Assembly (NCBI GenBank): GCA_003550325.1
Contig: QKWP01000214.1
Span: forward strand, 23,634-87,633
Length of the DNA stretch: 64,000 nt
Direction: 5' to 3'
From: Gigaspora rosea
Taxonomy: Eukaryota > Glomeromycota > Glomeromycetes > Diversisporales > Gigasporaceae
Under the pieces are notes generated by a model. It searched no databases and was not told the origin of the DNA. It worked only from the letters and a program-made list of their open reading frames with translations. Positions 34,773 through 45,560 of the stretch are shown here, in pieces (position 1 is the stretch's first letter; every line of letters starts with the position of its first letter). The position numbers and the translations under genes were made by a program.

Positions 34773-34930
34773 CTCTCGATATAAGAAACTTTCGATATAA
34801 GAAATCCTTGATATAAAAAAAGATTTTATAAGTCTTAATTAGATATTTTACAATAAATAGCCTTTGATATAAAGAAAATCTCTATATAAAATGATTTTGG
34901 TTGAACCCAAGATTTTCTTATATCAAGAGT
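34772..34930. mobile_element. Miniature element inserted at a stop codon
   Basis: 159 bp with inverted ends ACTCTCGATATAAGAAA and ACTCTTGATATAAGAAA and a 6-bp duplication CAATTA (34766-34771, 34931-34936). GATATAA(G)AAA motifs recur inside. Before insertion the gene would have read AAC-AAT-TAA, so the stop is the same with and without it. Confidence 0.75.
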
Positions 34931-34936
34931 CAATTA

Positions 34937-35858
34937 AAGTATGTGAAAAATTTTTTGTAAAAAAAAACTATCATTATATGTAGAATTTTTATTAAATTGT
35001 CTGTTTATTATTATTATCTATTTTGTAAAAAAAAAAATTAGGGTATATATGTTATATAGTTATCATTAGTCTAAATTAATCTGGTTACTTTTATCCTATA
35101 TACTGTAACTAGCGTCAAAAATTTATGTACAAAAGGAACAGAGCACCTATTAAAAATTTTTCTGTATCTTAAAGGATTACAATATAAGTTATGTGTAAGA
35201 CGTATATAACTATAGATGGGTACCTCAATTACTTCTGGCTTGCCAGAAATAAAAACTTGCCGAAGATATTTTAGGTAGCTTAAACCATAAATAATTTCGG
35301 CAATCAAAAATAATTTCGGTTGCCGAAAATATTTTCGGACGTCATCTATTATCATAAACTTTGGGACTCCTGGTAAATAATTTTTTGGCCGATTCGATTA
35401 AGTTCGTAATTTCGACATAATAGATTGGTATATATAATTTAAGATCCGTGTGACTAATGTAAATATTAAGACTTTAGTTTTACATATGTATATTTCCAGT
35501 TGAATACAGAAATATGATACTTTTAAAGCATTTTCGCTGTCAAATAATTGAAAAAAATTTTGGAAGGCTATCAGAAAAATTGTTAAACACTTAGGTGCAA
35601 TTTTTTTAAGATACCCAGATATAAAACAATGACCAATTTAATAACATACAGTATATTTTTTTCTAATAATGAACGCCTAAAGTCGTGTCCAGTCATAAGG
35701 TTTGACTATTTAATTAAAATTATGGTAAGGGTTAGACACTCGTTTCTTTATTTTTTGCGGGTTTCTTTGTTTTTGCTGTTTCACTTCGTACTGATTTGGC
35801 TCTAAATCACGTGATTGGTCGTGGTTTTGGATCTAATAACTGATAAGCTAATATACAG
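34937..35858. other. Spacer with a diverged inverted repeat
   Basis: Between 35213 and 35349 is a possible miniature element (TAGATGGG / TAGATGAC ends, TTTCGGNNNCCGAAA motifs), but no target duplication was found. No gene seen. Confidence 0.4.
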
Positions 35859-36066
35859 TGGGTAGGCATATTATTGTGGGTAGGTTTAAAATTTATACAG
35901 AGCTAATTATATAAAATATTAGGCTAAAAATTAAATTATAAATTCTTTAAACCTGTATCTTTTAAATAAAAAAAGTTTAACAAAATTTTATGCTACAGTT
36001 TTTAAAATAATTAAGTAAAATATTAGATTTTTGCATTGAACAGGTTTTCTAAAATTTAATATAGTT

Positions 36067-36251
36067 TAGAGTTAACACCTCTATCCGGATTTATATATCC
36101 GGATATATACTATGTCATGAATATAATGCGACAGTGTTTTTAAATCCGGATAAAATAAATCCGGATTTAAATTTATATCCGGATTTATACTATGATAAAA
36201 CCGGATTAATACGGATATAAAAAATATATCCGGATTGAGGTATTGACTCTA
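36067..36251. mobile_element. hAT-like miniature element with TATCCGGAT motifs
   Basis: 185 bp with inverted ends TAGAGTTAACACCTCTATCC and TAGAGTCAATACCTCAATCC and a perfect 8-bp duplication ATATAGTT (36059-36066, 36252-36259). It contains several copies of TATCCGGATTTA. Sibling of 19763-20257. Confidence 0.87.
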
Positions 36252-36416
36252 ATATAGTTTTATAATAGCTAGAATTACTAAATATAGTAATATATAAACT
36301 TAAATTTTATTAATAAACTTGCAATTTTTTTAATTTAAGTTATTTAGCATAACAAATTGCATATATATTAAAAATTTATAATTTTTCGAAAAATATTTAG
36401 TTAATTGCTATATATA

Positions 36417-36710
36417 GGGGTTGTCTAAAGCCATGTACCCACATGACATTTTTGTGTAAATCAACCAACTGGAGTCGTGAAATTTTGTTAACACAGATCA
36501 GCCCAAAGAAGTCAAAAAACAAAAAAAATGCAAGAACATAAAAATGGCAGTCTAAACCTATCTTGGGCCATTAATAAAAAATGTCAGAAAGGCAATTCTA
36601 CCTATAGGTTGGTTCTACCTTAACCCTGACCCTAATGCTAAACAGGCTCTAACATGAATTTTAACTAAAATTTCAAAAAATCATGTGGGTACATGGCTTT
36701 AGCCATCCCC
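36417..36710. mobile_element. Miniature element, GGGG-TGTCTAAAGCCATG ends, copy 1
   Basis: 294 bp with inverted ends GGGGTTGTCTAAAGCCATGT and GGGGATGGCTAAAGCCATGT and an 8-bp flanking repeat TATATATA. The inside includes AAACCTATCTTGGGCCATTA and a run of CTTAACCCTGACCCTAATGC. Homologous, in inverse orientation, to 38708-38999. Confidence 0.8.
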
Positions 36711-36775
36711 TATATATAGTAATAAATTACTGTATTTGGTAATTAATTAATTTTGAATTAATAATTTTATTTCTA

Positions 36776-38205
36776 TATTTAGGGAACCATTAAAGCCAGG
36801 TTTGATAACATGATAATGGCCTGATCATCCAGAGACTGGAATGATCATATTACCAATGATCCAATCAAATTCAAAATTGATAATCTTACTGATAAATTAT
36901 ATATAAGGTATATTGTCAAAACGTAAAATTAATATGTAGAGCGATTGAAAAGTTTTGAAATTAGATAAATATCTCAATCAATTTTAAAGATACAATTTTA
37001 AAATTAATATACATAAATATAGTTGTTCAAAAAATTCTGTAAAAAAAATTTTGTTAAGTTTTAATCAAATAGTTATTAAAAAAATTAGATTTTAAATTTA
37101 TTAACTTGAGCAATTGGAGTTTATTAAAATAAAAATTTAAATTAAATTTATTTATTAAAGAATTTTTATAATAAAAAATTTTAATTTATATATTTAAAAT
37201 AATAATTTGTATATGTATAATTAAAACTTATACAAATTGGCCTAGTATATGCTAAAATATAATTAAAAAACAATTGGCTGACTATATAAAATTATATGTA
37301 AACAAACCAAAAATTTTATATAGTCAGCAATTATTTTTTAGCAATATCTCAGCATATACTGGCCCTATTTGAATAATCTAACTACTATAAGATGTGATTT
37401 AGAGCTCTACAACTTTTAATTAATTGATTTGAGCTGTTAACTTAATAAAAAAATTACTTTTTATTGAACCTATATTAGATTCCAGCATATATTGGATAAA
37501 AAATATAGTGCATATCTATGCAGATTTTTTAAAAACTTAATTATTAAAAATTTGTGCATATTTGTAACTCTGCTAGCAATAGTTGAAAAATTTTTTTTAA
37601 TTTTCTGCACAGGTCTTCAATAATCTGCGCAGATTGTAAAAAATAAAAAAATAACAAAAAGCAAATAATAAAACTTACTATATGCTTATTTAAATATTAA
37701 ATGCTAACTAATTTTATATATATTAACACAATAAATTTGAAAATTTATATATTTTAACAATTTAATTCATTCAAAAAGCATTAGTTCATAGCAACCCGTA
37801 ATCAACAAAAAAATTAAAAAAATTAAAAAAAATAAAAAAAATACAAAATAAATACAAATTATAATATAAACCTAATTCCAACTATCATGCTACATTACAA
37901 CTATTGTACCATATCCAAATATCACACTATATTCTAATTATTATGCTAAATCCTATACTAACTATTATACTACGCTCTATATTAACTATCATGCTACATT
38001 CTATACTAACTATCTTGCTATATCCTAAACTATCATACTATGTCTATTATGCTATATATGTTTTCTATTATGCTATATTTGTCTACTATTGCATTATGTT
38101 CTGTAATAACAATTGTACTATATGCATTCTAAAGAAAAAAAGATCTGTTAGTACTATATTAAAAAAAACAATTGTAAACCAGATACTAACTATTGTACTT
38201 CATCT
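36776..38205. other. AT-rich spacer with one hairpin
   Basis: At 37239-37364 is a foldback of about 126 bp (GGCCTAGTATATGCT against AGCATATACTGGCC, with TTGGCTGACTATATAAAATT in both arms). Positions 37880-38110 carry short ACTATYRTGCTA repeats; the 102-residue frame there is a translation of these. No gene. Confidence 0.5.
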
Positions 38206-38430
38206 ATTCTAACTAGTGACTTGAACCGGATAACAAAATCATCAATCAGTTAACTGACCCAACATAACTGAGCATAATCAGTTAACTGAGATTATTTCAG
38301 TTGGCCTGGGTTAACCAAATTATCCAAGTTAATTGGCTCAACTGAGTAGCGATTTGAACTAAAAAAAATTCATTTAATTAGTTAACCGATTGCAACTAAT
38401 TAAGATTACTTTATGTAAGGGTGTGGCGAC

Positions 38431-38482
38431 TTAGATAAGTTGGTAAGTTGCACCCCAAGTAGCAGGTCTAGAGTTCAAATCC
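38431..38482 (+). promoter_or_regulatory. Internal RNA polymerase III promoter (A and B boxes), family A copy 1
   Basis: A box TTAGATAAGTTGG (38431-38443) and B box GAGTTCAAATCC (38471-38482), with spacing like a tRNA gene. The flanking arms do not form a proper acceptor stem (TGGCGAC occurs on both sides as a direct repeat), so this is a SINE head rather than a tRNA gene. Confidence 0.75.
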
Positions 38483-38707
38483 AACTGGCGACGCTTTTGA
38501 AAAATAAGACCTGTGTTCTGGTAACCATTTCCTGTCGATCGGTTGGGTACATCACCTGTAGTCCTTGGTTTCTATCTCGAATGGGAGCTTTCGGGTGAAG
38601 TTGTACCTTATGACACAAATAAATCCAAGGAACCAGAAAAACAGAACCCCATTTGGCAAGACCCAAGTAAGAAAGTAGCAAAGATCTTTGACAGTGCTAC
38701 CAAAACC

Positions 38708-38999
38708 GGGGGATGGCTAAAGCCATGTACCCACGTGATTTTTTGAAATTTTAGTTAAAATTCATATCAGAGACTGATTAGCATTAGGGTCAGGGTTTGG
38801 GTTAGAACCAATATAGGTAAAATTACCTTCCCGACATTTTTTATTAATGGCCCAAGATAGGTTTAGAATGCCGTTTTTATGTTCTTGCGTTTTTTTTGTT
38901 TTTTGACTTCTTCAGACTGATCTGTGTAAACAAAATTTAGCGACTCCGTTTGGTTGATTTACACGAAAATATCACATGGATACATGGCTTTAGACGACC
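38708..38999. mobile_element. Miniature element, GGGG-ATGGCTAAAGCC ends, copy 2
   Basis: About 292 bp, nested in the SINE-like element. Ends match 36417-36710 in inverse orientation. The likely 8-bp duplication is CCAAAACC (38700-38707, 39000-39007); the border is ambiguous by one or two bases because of adjoining G and C runs. The second SINE copy lacks the insertion, as expected. Confidence 0.8.
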
Positions 39000-40559
39000 C
39001 CAAAACCAAAATATTGGACTGGAGCTGAAGAACCGAACGTCGATCTCAGGGACAAGGTCTACCAACCTGGCTGCCGGATCGGGTATCGGAGGAAAAGGAC
39101 CTATGTTATAGAAGTAGGTACCAGGGGAGAAAAACCATAATGGCACCTAATGCCAGGTAGATCAACCCTTCCGGCCCAACTGGATTGGAAGTCTAGGATG
39201 TATCGGTGAAAGACCGATAGGAAAGTGATGGTCAGTACTAGGGTTGGAGCGAACCTTACAAGAGCAGAAGTAGGTAATGGTAGCAGTTAGGTATCCTCTG
39301 ACTACTAGTTGCTTGCCTCAGTGAGTGCGTAAGTTACCGAAGTATAAGTAATACCTGTGTGGGACAGGGACTGCTTTACCAAGTGTACCGTGAGGATAAA
39401 TTAGTCCTAAGAGGATGTAGTTAGCATCTGGGACTGTCTTCGACTGACTAATGTATCAAAGAGCTATACCAGTAATCACAAGTAGAATTGACATGCGAAG
39501 CTTGGACCAGAGGGTTTAAATAGGCAATTTCCTAGTTGGGTTGTAGGTATGGCAACTAGTGTAGAACCTTCGGGCAGACTACTTCAATTAGACAACCAAA
39601 AGTTGTATGTGTGGCTAGTTGTACTCTTATTTAATGTAACAATTGTGGGGCTGCCCAAAAAGGCGCTCTTGATCCATAGGCTTGATTAAATAAACTTTCA
39701 CCCAGAGCGTGAACTTTGATATAAAAAAATAAAAAAAAGATTACTTTATGTTTTACTTTTAGGAATTATTAGGCCTTTACTCAAATTTTGTCTTTGTTTA
39801 TTCATTTTCTTTTTGCAACTTTTTGGAATATTTGTTCATTCCTGATATCATTTACATTTTGTCAACCAATTATTGATTCTTGGTTGCACAGATCAACTGA
39901 TTATCAATTCTCAACTAGTTGTGCAGATCAACCAAATAAGCATTTGCTCAACTGGTTATGGGCATGCCATTTATCACGTGATATTTTTTACTTAGTAGCT
40001 ATACCTATCCATATATGGTGTGATCACTTTATCTAATTTTGATTGATTAATATAATACATAGATGTGATCATTACTTTTGACTATGTATCTATGGTAAAA
40101 ATCATGTGATAAATGGTATGCCCCTTACTCAAAATTTATTCAGTTCTGGTCGGTTAACTAATTATTGCCCAACTGGTTCAAATTACTAGTTCTAACTATC
40201 ATGCTATATTCCATATTATGTTAGTTTCATTCTAAAAAAAATATTAGTACTATAATAAATCAAAAAGAAAAAAAAGAAAACAAAGAATACTATCATATAC
40301 TAGCCTTATGTTTATCTTTTTTAACTTCAATTCTATGACAATAACAATATCTAATACTATTTTCCAATACCTTATACTGGAAAACACAAATAAACAAAAT
40401 AATAAATGAAACAACAAATGAAATAACAAATAAAATAATGAACAAAATGATGAATAAAATGATGAATAAAGCACCATACACAGCATCACAAACTTGCCAC
40501 CAATGACGATTATATGTAGTAACGAACCAAAAAAGTAAGATGCAATAGTACCTATTCAG

Positions 40560-42413
40560 TAGAGGTCTTAGTTGGGTCTGGCCTGACCCAACCTGATCTG
40601 GGTCAGATCCAACCCGGGTCAGGTTGGGTCAGATCAAACCCAGGTCAGGTCAGAAAAAACCTGGGTTGGGTTAGACCCAGGTCAGACCCAGGTTAATAAT
40701 AGGTGACGCATGACGAAACCATTTAATTGCAAAAGTAAATAAAAATTAGCATTATTTTAAAGTATGTATTAGAGATGGGTTTTATATGTGTGCATGATTC
40801 CGAATCATGCATATTTTATCCTATCAAAATTTTAATAGAAAAATAAAATATAAAATAAGTATAATTAGCATTTTATATACTTCAATTCTGGGTTGTTCGC
40901 TTTAACATTTTTGATTGGTAGTCCGAAAAATGTGATCAAAATGCAGAAAAACTAATAGAAATACGTAAGATGATTATGACTATTATCATGGCCGAGTAAT
41001 TATTATAATATTTGAGGAATTATTATATTATTTTTCAATGCCCTTATTAACACACAAAATTGTGACTGTGAATGTTCCAAATTTACTTTTGTTGTCTGAT
41101 TGCCTAATATTCACAAACTATTTTGGACAAAAAAAATTCACGAATTTGAAAACATTTTGTATAATGGTCTAGTTCAAGAATAAGTGCAAGTTCAAGAACA
41201 AATGCAAGAATATGACAAATGCTCCATTATAGGTAAAACATATGATTAATAAAAAATAGTGAATATATATTAGTGAATATCAAAAAAAGTTACATTTAAC
41301 CAAATATTTAAGGCTAAGAATGATAATGATTTCTTTGGAGCAATGGCTATCAAAAACAAAGTCTAAAATTACTAAATGAAAACAGCAATATTTTTTAAAT
41401 AAACTTCGGCAAAATAAAATGGATTTATTTATCCTATAGCAAAACTTTTGTCAGAATTGTCAAGTGGTAAAGTTAAAAAGTATGACAAACAATTTGCCAA
41501 TTTTTACCAGGACATTACCAACCAAAGAGGATTTAAAACATATTAGAAATAGTTAAGAAAAAGGAGGATTTTTCTAATTCTTTAAGTCTAGTTTCTAAAC
41601 TATATGCATGCAATTAATCGCAAACCTTTTTTCACAGCTAATCAAACTTCTTATAATTTAGACCTGTTAAAAATAGATAGATTAAAAGTAAAGCATGAAC
41701 ACAAAAAAAAGTGGGAAAAATGGGTGAAAGAGAAATTTCTAAATTAAATAATTAATTATTGGCTAATTCTTTTTATAAAATTAGTGATATAATGAATATG
41801 AACGAACATAAAGCAATTGAGAAAAGTATGGGAAATTTATAATGAAACCAAAAATAAGCCTGCTTTAATATCTGATTTAAATTGATTGATGTGTTTGCTA
41901 CTAGAATTTTTGGTCAGAATTTTTGCCACCCAGATTATCTAATAATCAATTAATTTTTTTAGTAACTCATAGTTTTATATCGATCAATGAACCATGATTA
42001 TGATCAATAAGATAAAACTAATATAGCAATATAATGTTTTCTCTTTGCAACACTTATTTTAAAAATTGTAAAACTAAGCTGCATACTATCTGTTATTGGA
42101 GTAATGAGCTTTGTAACAAACTTTTATAGTAAGTTTATACTAATTCAAACTAACTCACAATATATTGCAATTACTAGTATAGCGAACAAATAACAGAAAG
42201 TCATTGTATCAACCCATCATTGACCTGGGTTCAACCTGGGTTGGGTTGGGTTTGACATGAGGCAGGTTAAACCTGGGTCAGGTTTGGCATAAGGCAGGTC
42301 AGCCTGGGTCAGGTTTGACATGAGGCGGGTCAGACCCGAGTCAGGTTTTGATCCAAGTGGGTCTGACCTGGGTCAGGCCCAAACCCAACCCAACCCGACC
42401 CATTAAGACCCTA
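40560..42413. mobile_element. hAT-like element, 1.85 kb, GGGTC-rich subterminal repeats
   Basis: 1854 bp with ends TAGAGGTCTTAGTTGGGTC and inverted TAGGGTCTTAATGGGTC and an 8-bp duplication CTATTCAG/CTATTCAT (one mismatch). About 130 bp on the left and 200 bp on the right are dense in CCTGGGTCAGG / GACCTGGGTC motifs. The AT-rich centre (40700-42200) has broken frames; short runs such as KLLSELSSGKVKKYDKQF near 41440 may be transposase remains, but I cannot identify them. Confidence 0.82.
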
Positions 42414-42421
42414 CTATTCAT

Positions 42422-42855
42422 AACCTGAAAAAAATTAGTACTATAATAAATACTGAAGCAAAAAAAATAAAAAATGATACTTCACTATATGAATTACACC
42501 AACAACAGTAACTACTAGAAAAGAATACTAAAATAAATTTAATTTCATTAAGAGTAGAGGAACAATCCAAGGCTTTTATTTCTAGCTTGAGAATCTCATT
42601 CTAAATCTGCAAGCTCTTCTTTTCAAATCCAAACTAGACAATACCAACAATAAAAGAAAATGCACCTGCAATGAAAGAATACTAAAATAGATGAAACTAC
42701 AAATATCTTAAATATTAGCACTATATACAGAATAAAAAAAATAAACAAAAAAAAAACTCAAATAACTTATCTATTTATATTCAGTTGATCATTACCACTA
42801 ATAAAATCTTAAATCTTAATAAAAATAATAAATTAATAATAAAAAATTTAAAAAT
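42422..42855. other. Spacer between transposons
   Basis: AT-rich sequence with an A-rich right end; no gene or paired ends recognised. Confidence 0.45.
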
Positions 42856-42870
42856 AAAAAAATTTTTTAA

Positions 42871-43917
42871 CAACAAACTCTTTCTGACGATCACTTGTAC
42901 AAATTTCTGAACAAAAGAAAAACAAAAAATTTTTTAGCAAAAGACGAAGCAGCTGTATATAATACTGGTTTTTATAAAGGTCAACTATTTCTTCTGTTTC
43001 AGGGACTCCTTTATATATTCGACACGCAAGCCAGAAGCGTCAGTTGTGCAAGATAACTGGCAGTGGGTGTTCTTTGTACAAGAAATTCTGGTGGAAGTTT
43101 TCTTTCGTCGACGAAGGTTTTCCAGTCTGGCTAGGCGGTGAACTAAAAAATGGTTTTTCAATACACTCTCTAAGGTTTTTTGGTTACAAGAACATATTCG
43201 ACCATATACCCTCTACCATATTCTCGCTTGAAGCAGTTTTTCTGGAATTTTTGATGGAAAGTGGGAAATTCAGCATACCCCTCCAAAAGATCGGCATTGT
43301 TGTTCCTATCCTAATCGGGAAGAAGGCATGCAAGTTGATAAACAGGAACAGACGTGTAATGAGATGTGGCACAATGGAGTAGGCAGATCTGTGGAACTAA
43401 ATTCCAGAATGTTCTTTTGTTTCTTTTATGTACATATAATACTTTGGCGAAGCATTTCCTTGCGCAGTATTATATAATTTTTATAAATAGTCAGAATCAT
43501 TTTTTTTTTCTTTTGTTTTTTTTCTTTTTCTGCTTCTCTGTGTCAGGATTAGCTTCTTTTCTTTGTTTTTTCTTTTTTATATTGGTTTTTTTTCTTTTGT
43601 GTAGTTCGTTTTCTTCGTAGTTTCTTTTTACTTTTCCCCTTTTTCATTTGCCCTTTATGAAGAAGGAAGAATTTAAGAAAAGGAGTATGATCCTGACACG
43701 GCATTAGCAAACCGGTCAGTGATGTTTGGGAATCAAGTCTCAACAAGCATTGGGACCCCAACAGAGACAAATTTGTGAAATGGCAGGTCGTACCTGGGTA
43801 CTTTTGTATCGAGTGAGTCTTTATTTGGGTGTAATTTGGTATACTGTATACATACTTCGATACGAACACCAGTCACTAGGCATTTACAAATAAATAAAGG
43901 CAGGATCGTTCAGACTA
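42871..43917 (+). mobile_element. SINE-like retroelement, family B, copy 2
   Basis: Starts near CTTTCTGACGATCACTTGT and ends AATAAAGGCAGGATCGTTCAG then an A-run. The flanking repeat AAAAAAATTTTTTAA (42856-42870; about 43917-43932) is compatible with a target duplication but is low in complexity. Contains a 112-residue ATG frame (43044-43382) that aligns in frame with parts of copies 1 and 3. A T/C-rich tract lies at 43500-43640. Confidence 0.7.
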
Positions 43918-43984
43918 AAAAAAATTTTTTTAAAGTAAATAAAAAATATTTATACATAAAAAATAAAAAAATAATAATAATTAA

Positions 43985-44490
43985 TTCGTGATTCATTTAG
44001 GAACTAGTAAAAAAACATAGTAAACAATGGAAAAATGTTTACTATATATTTTTTGCTATTTTTGAAATCTGGAGTTTTTTAAAGAACAACCTGATTTTCT
44101 ACAAGTAAATATCTCTTTTACATTAAGTAAAAGTTGTAGAAGAGAAAACTCTGGTCATAATAGCAGTTAAATTATTAAAATTGGCTTAGTGGGGCATGAG
44201 ATATAAGTATTTTTGTCTTCGCAATTATATGCATATCTTTCTATATAGTCGCAATGACAAAAATGCTTATATCTCATGATCTACTGGGCTAATTTTAATG
44301 AATTATCTACTATTATAACCAGAATTTTCTCTTAACAATTTTTATTTAATTTAAAAAGATGTTTACTTAGTAAAAAATTGGTTTGTCCTTTGGGAAACTT
44401 CAGATTTCAAAAATGGCAAAAAACCACAGTAAATTTTTTTATTATTTACTATATTATTTCACTATTTCTTAGGCAGATTACGAACTAATA
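43985..44490. repeat. 505-bp foldback
   Basis: The two halves are imperfect inverted copies centred near 44235. Pairs include TTCGTGATTCATTTAGG with CCTAAG...ATTACGAA-type ends, CATAGTAAAC with its inverse, CTCTGGTCATAATAGCAG with CTATTATAACCAGAAT, and GCATGAGATATAAGTATTTT with its inverse. A target duplication cannot be decided because the flanks are AT repeats. Confidence 0.75.
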
Positions 44491-45560
44491 ATAAAAAATG
44501 AAAAAAAATGTTAAAAAAAATTAAAAAAATAAATAAAAAAATGAATTAAAATAAATAAAAATAAATTAATTAAAAAAAAATATTAAAAAGAAAAATAAAT
44601 AAAAAAAGTGACAAAAATTTTAAAAAAAGATTAAAAAAAATAAAAAATAATAAAAAAAATTTTTATAAAAAAATTAAAAAAAATAAACAATAAAAAAATT
44701 AAAAAAAAAACCAATAAAAAACATAAAATAAATAAAATAAAATAAAAAAAAGCAAATACGTAATAAAAAAGTAAAAATTTAAATAAAAAAAAGAAAAACT
44801 TATTAAATAAAAAAAATATGTAATAAAAAGTTTAATAAAATAAAAAAAATATGTAATAAAAATAAAATAAAATAAATTTAAAATTTAATAAAAATAAAAA
44901 AAACAAATAAAATTAAATTTTAAAATAAAAAAAAAATAAATTAATGGATAAGTTTAATGCTCACCAGTAGTGAATTTCACTAATCCAATTAGAATTAAGG
45001 ATCAGGTATAACATGCAAAACAATTTTATATAACAAAAATAAGAATTTTTTAAAAAATCATTTCTAACTAAAAATTTTGTCTATGAAACTACTTTTTTTT
45101 ATGCAAAAAAAAATTTTCTCGTAAAATTTTGGTATAAACTATACCCCTGCTCCATCCCAGTTCTTACCCTTATTCTAATATTAAAAAGATTTAATTTTTA
45201 TTNGAATGCTAAATTAATTCTAAATTAAATTTTAAATAAAAAAATATATGAAATAAATTTTAAAAAAATATACATTAATAAAAAATTTTAAAATAAAAAA
45301 AAGTAGAACGTGCATATATGGGAATAAATATAAATTCTGGTTATTCCTTATTATGGAATAACTGAAAATTTATTTTTTATTCTACTACCATTTTATTTTG
45401 AATTTAAAAAAAAATAAAAATAACCATAATTAAAAAATTAAAATATAAAAAAATTAAAAAATTAAAATGTAAAAAAAATTAAAAAAACAATAAAAAATTA
45501 AAAAAAAAACTATATAAAGTACAAAAAAAAAAAGACAAAATTAAAAAAAAATAAAAAATA
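44491..45560. repeat. A-rich low-complexity tract
   Basis: Over 1 kb in which the top strand is nearly all A with scattered T (AAATAAAAAAA-type), so the two strands are strongly asymmetric. It is interrupted at about 44985-45190 by an inverted copy of the dispersed core (AAAATTTTGGTATAAACTATACC). One undetermined base lies at 45203. No coding. Confidence 0.8.

Larger units (their letters stand above)
35859..36775. mobile_element. Degraded relative of the 776-bp foldback element, host of two insertions
   Basis: Starts CAGTGGGTAGGCATATTATTG, related to the CAGTGGCCTACCATAGTAATG end of 10136-10911, and continues with related AT-rich arms (GCATAACAAATTGCATAT). The matching right end is not clear. 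It is interrupted by elements at 36067-36251 and 36417-36710. Confidence 0.5.
38417..39736 (+). mobile_element. tRNA-headed SINE-like retroelement (family A), copy 1
   Basis: Begins with a tRNA-like head containing A and B boxes and ends in an A-rich tail, with a perfect 15-bp target duplication AAGATTACTTTATGT (38402-38416, 39737-39751). The roughly 1-kb body matches 47871-48886 from end to end, including GACAAGGTCTACCAACCTGG and TAGAAGTAGGTACCAGGG, and both end AACTTTGAYATAAAAAA. It is interrupted at 38708-38999 by a miniature element. No coding frame is shared between copies. Confidence 0.88.
38214..40188. mobile_element. hAT-like element (TAGTGACTTGAACC ends), outer layer of a three-level nest
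   Basis: Ends TAGTGACTTGAACCGG and inverted TAGTAATTTGAACCAG with an 8-bp duplication ATTCTAAC/GTTCTAAC (one mismatch). The subterminal regions have CAGTTAACTGA and CAACTGGTT motifs, like 14625-15459. A 1.32-kb SINE-like element (38417-39736) lies inside; without it the element is about 640 bp. No transposase seen. Confidence 0.82.

Noticed and set aside
35213-35349. Miniature element with TTTCGGNNNCCGAAA motifs
   Set aside because: Only a six-base end match and no target duplication; kept as a note in the spacer entry.
38421-38495. A functional tRNA gene
   Set aside because: A and B boxes are present but the ends do not form an acceptor stem, and the same head occurs at 47876 on a ~1-kb retroelement with a target duplication.
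38475-39146. Short frames of 67-69 residues on both strands
   Set aside because: They overlap each other inside the SINE-like element and its nested insertion, with no conservation between copies.
43549-43869. 106-residue minus-strand frame rich in Lys
   Set aside because: It is the complement of the T/C-rich tract of family B and is not conserved in the other copies.
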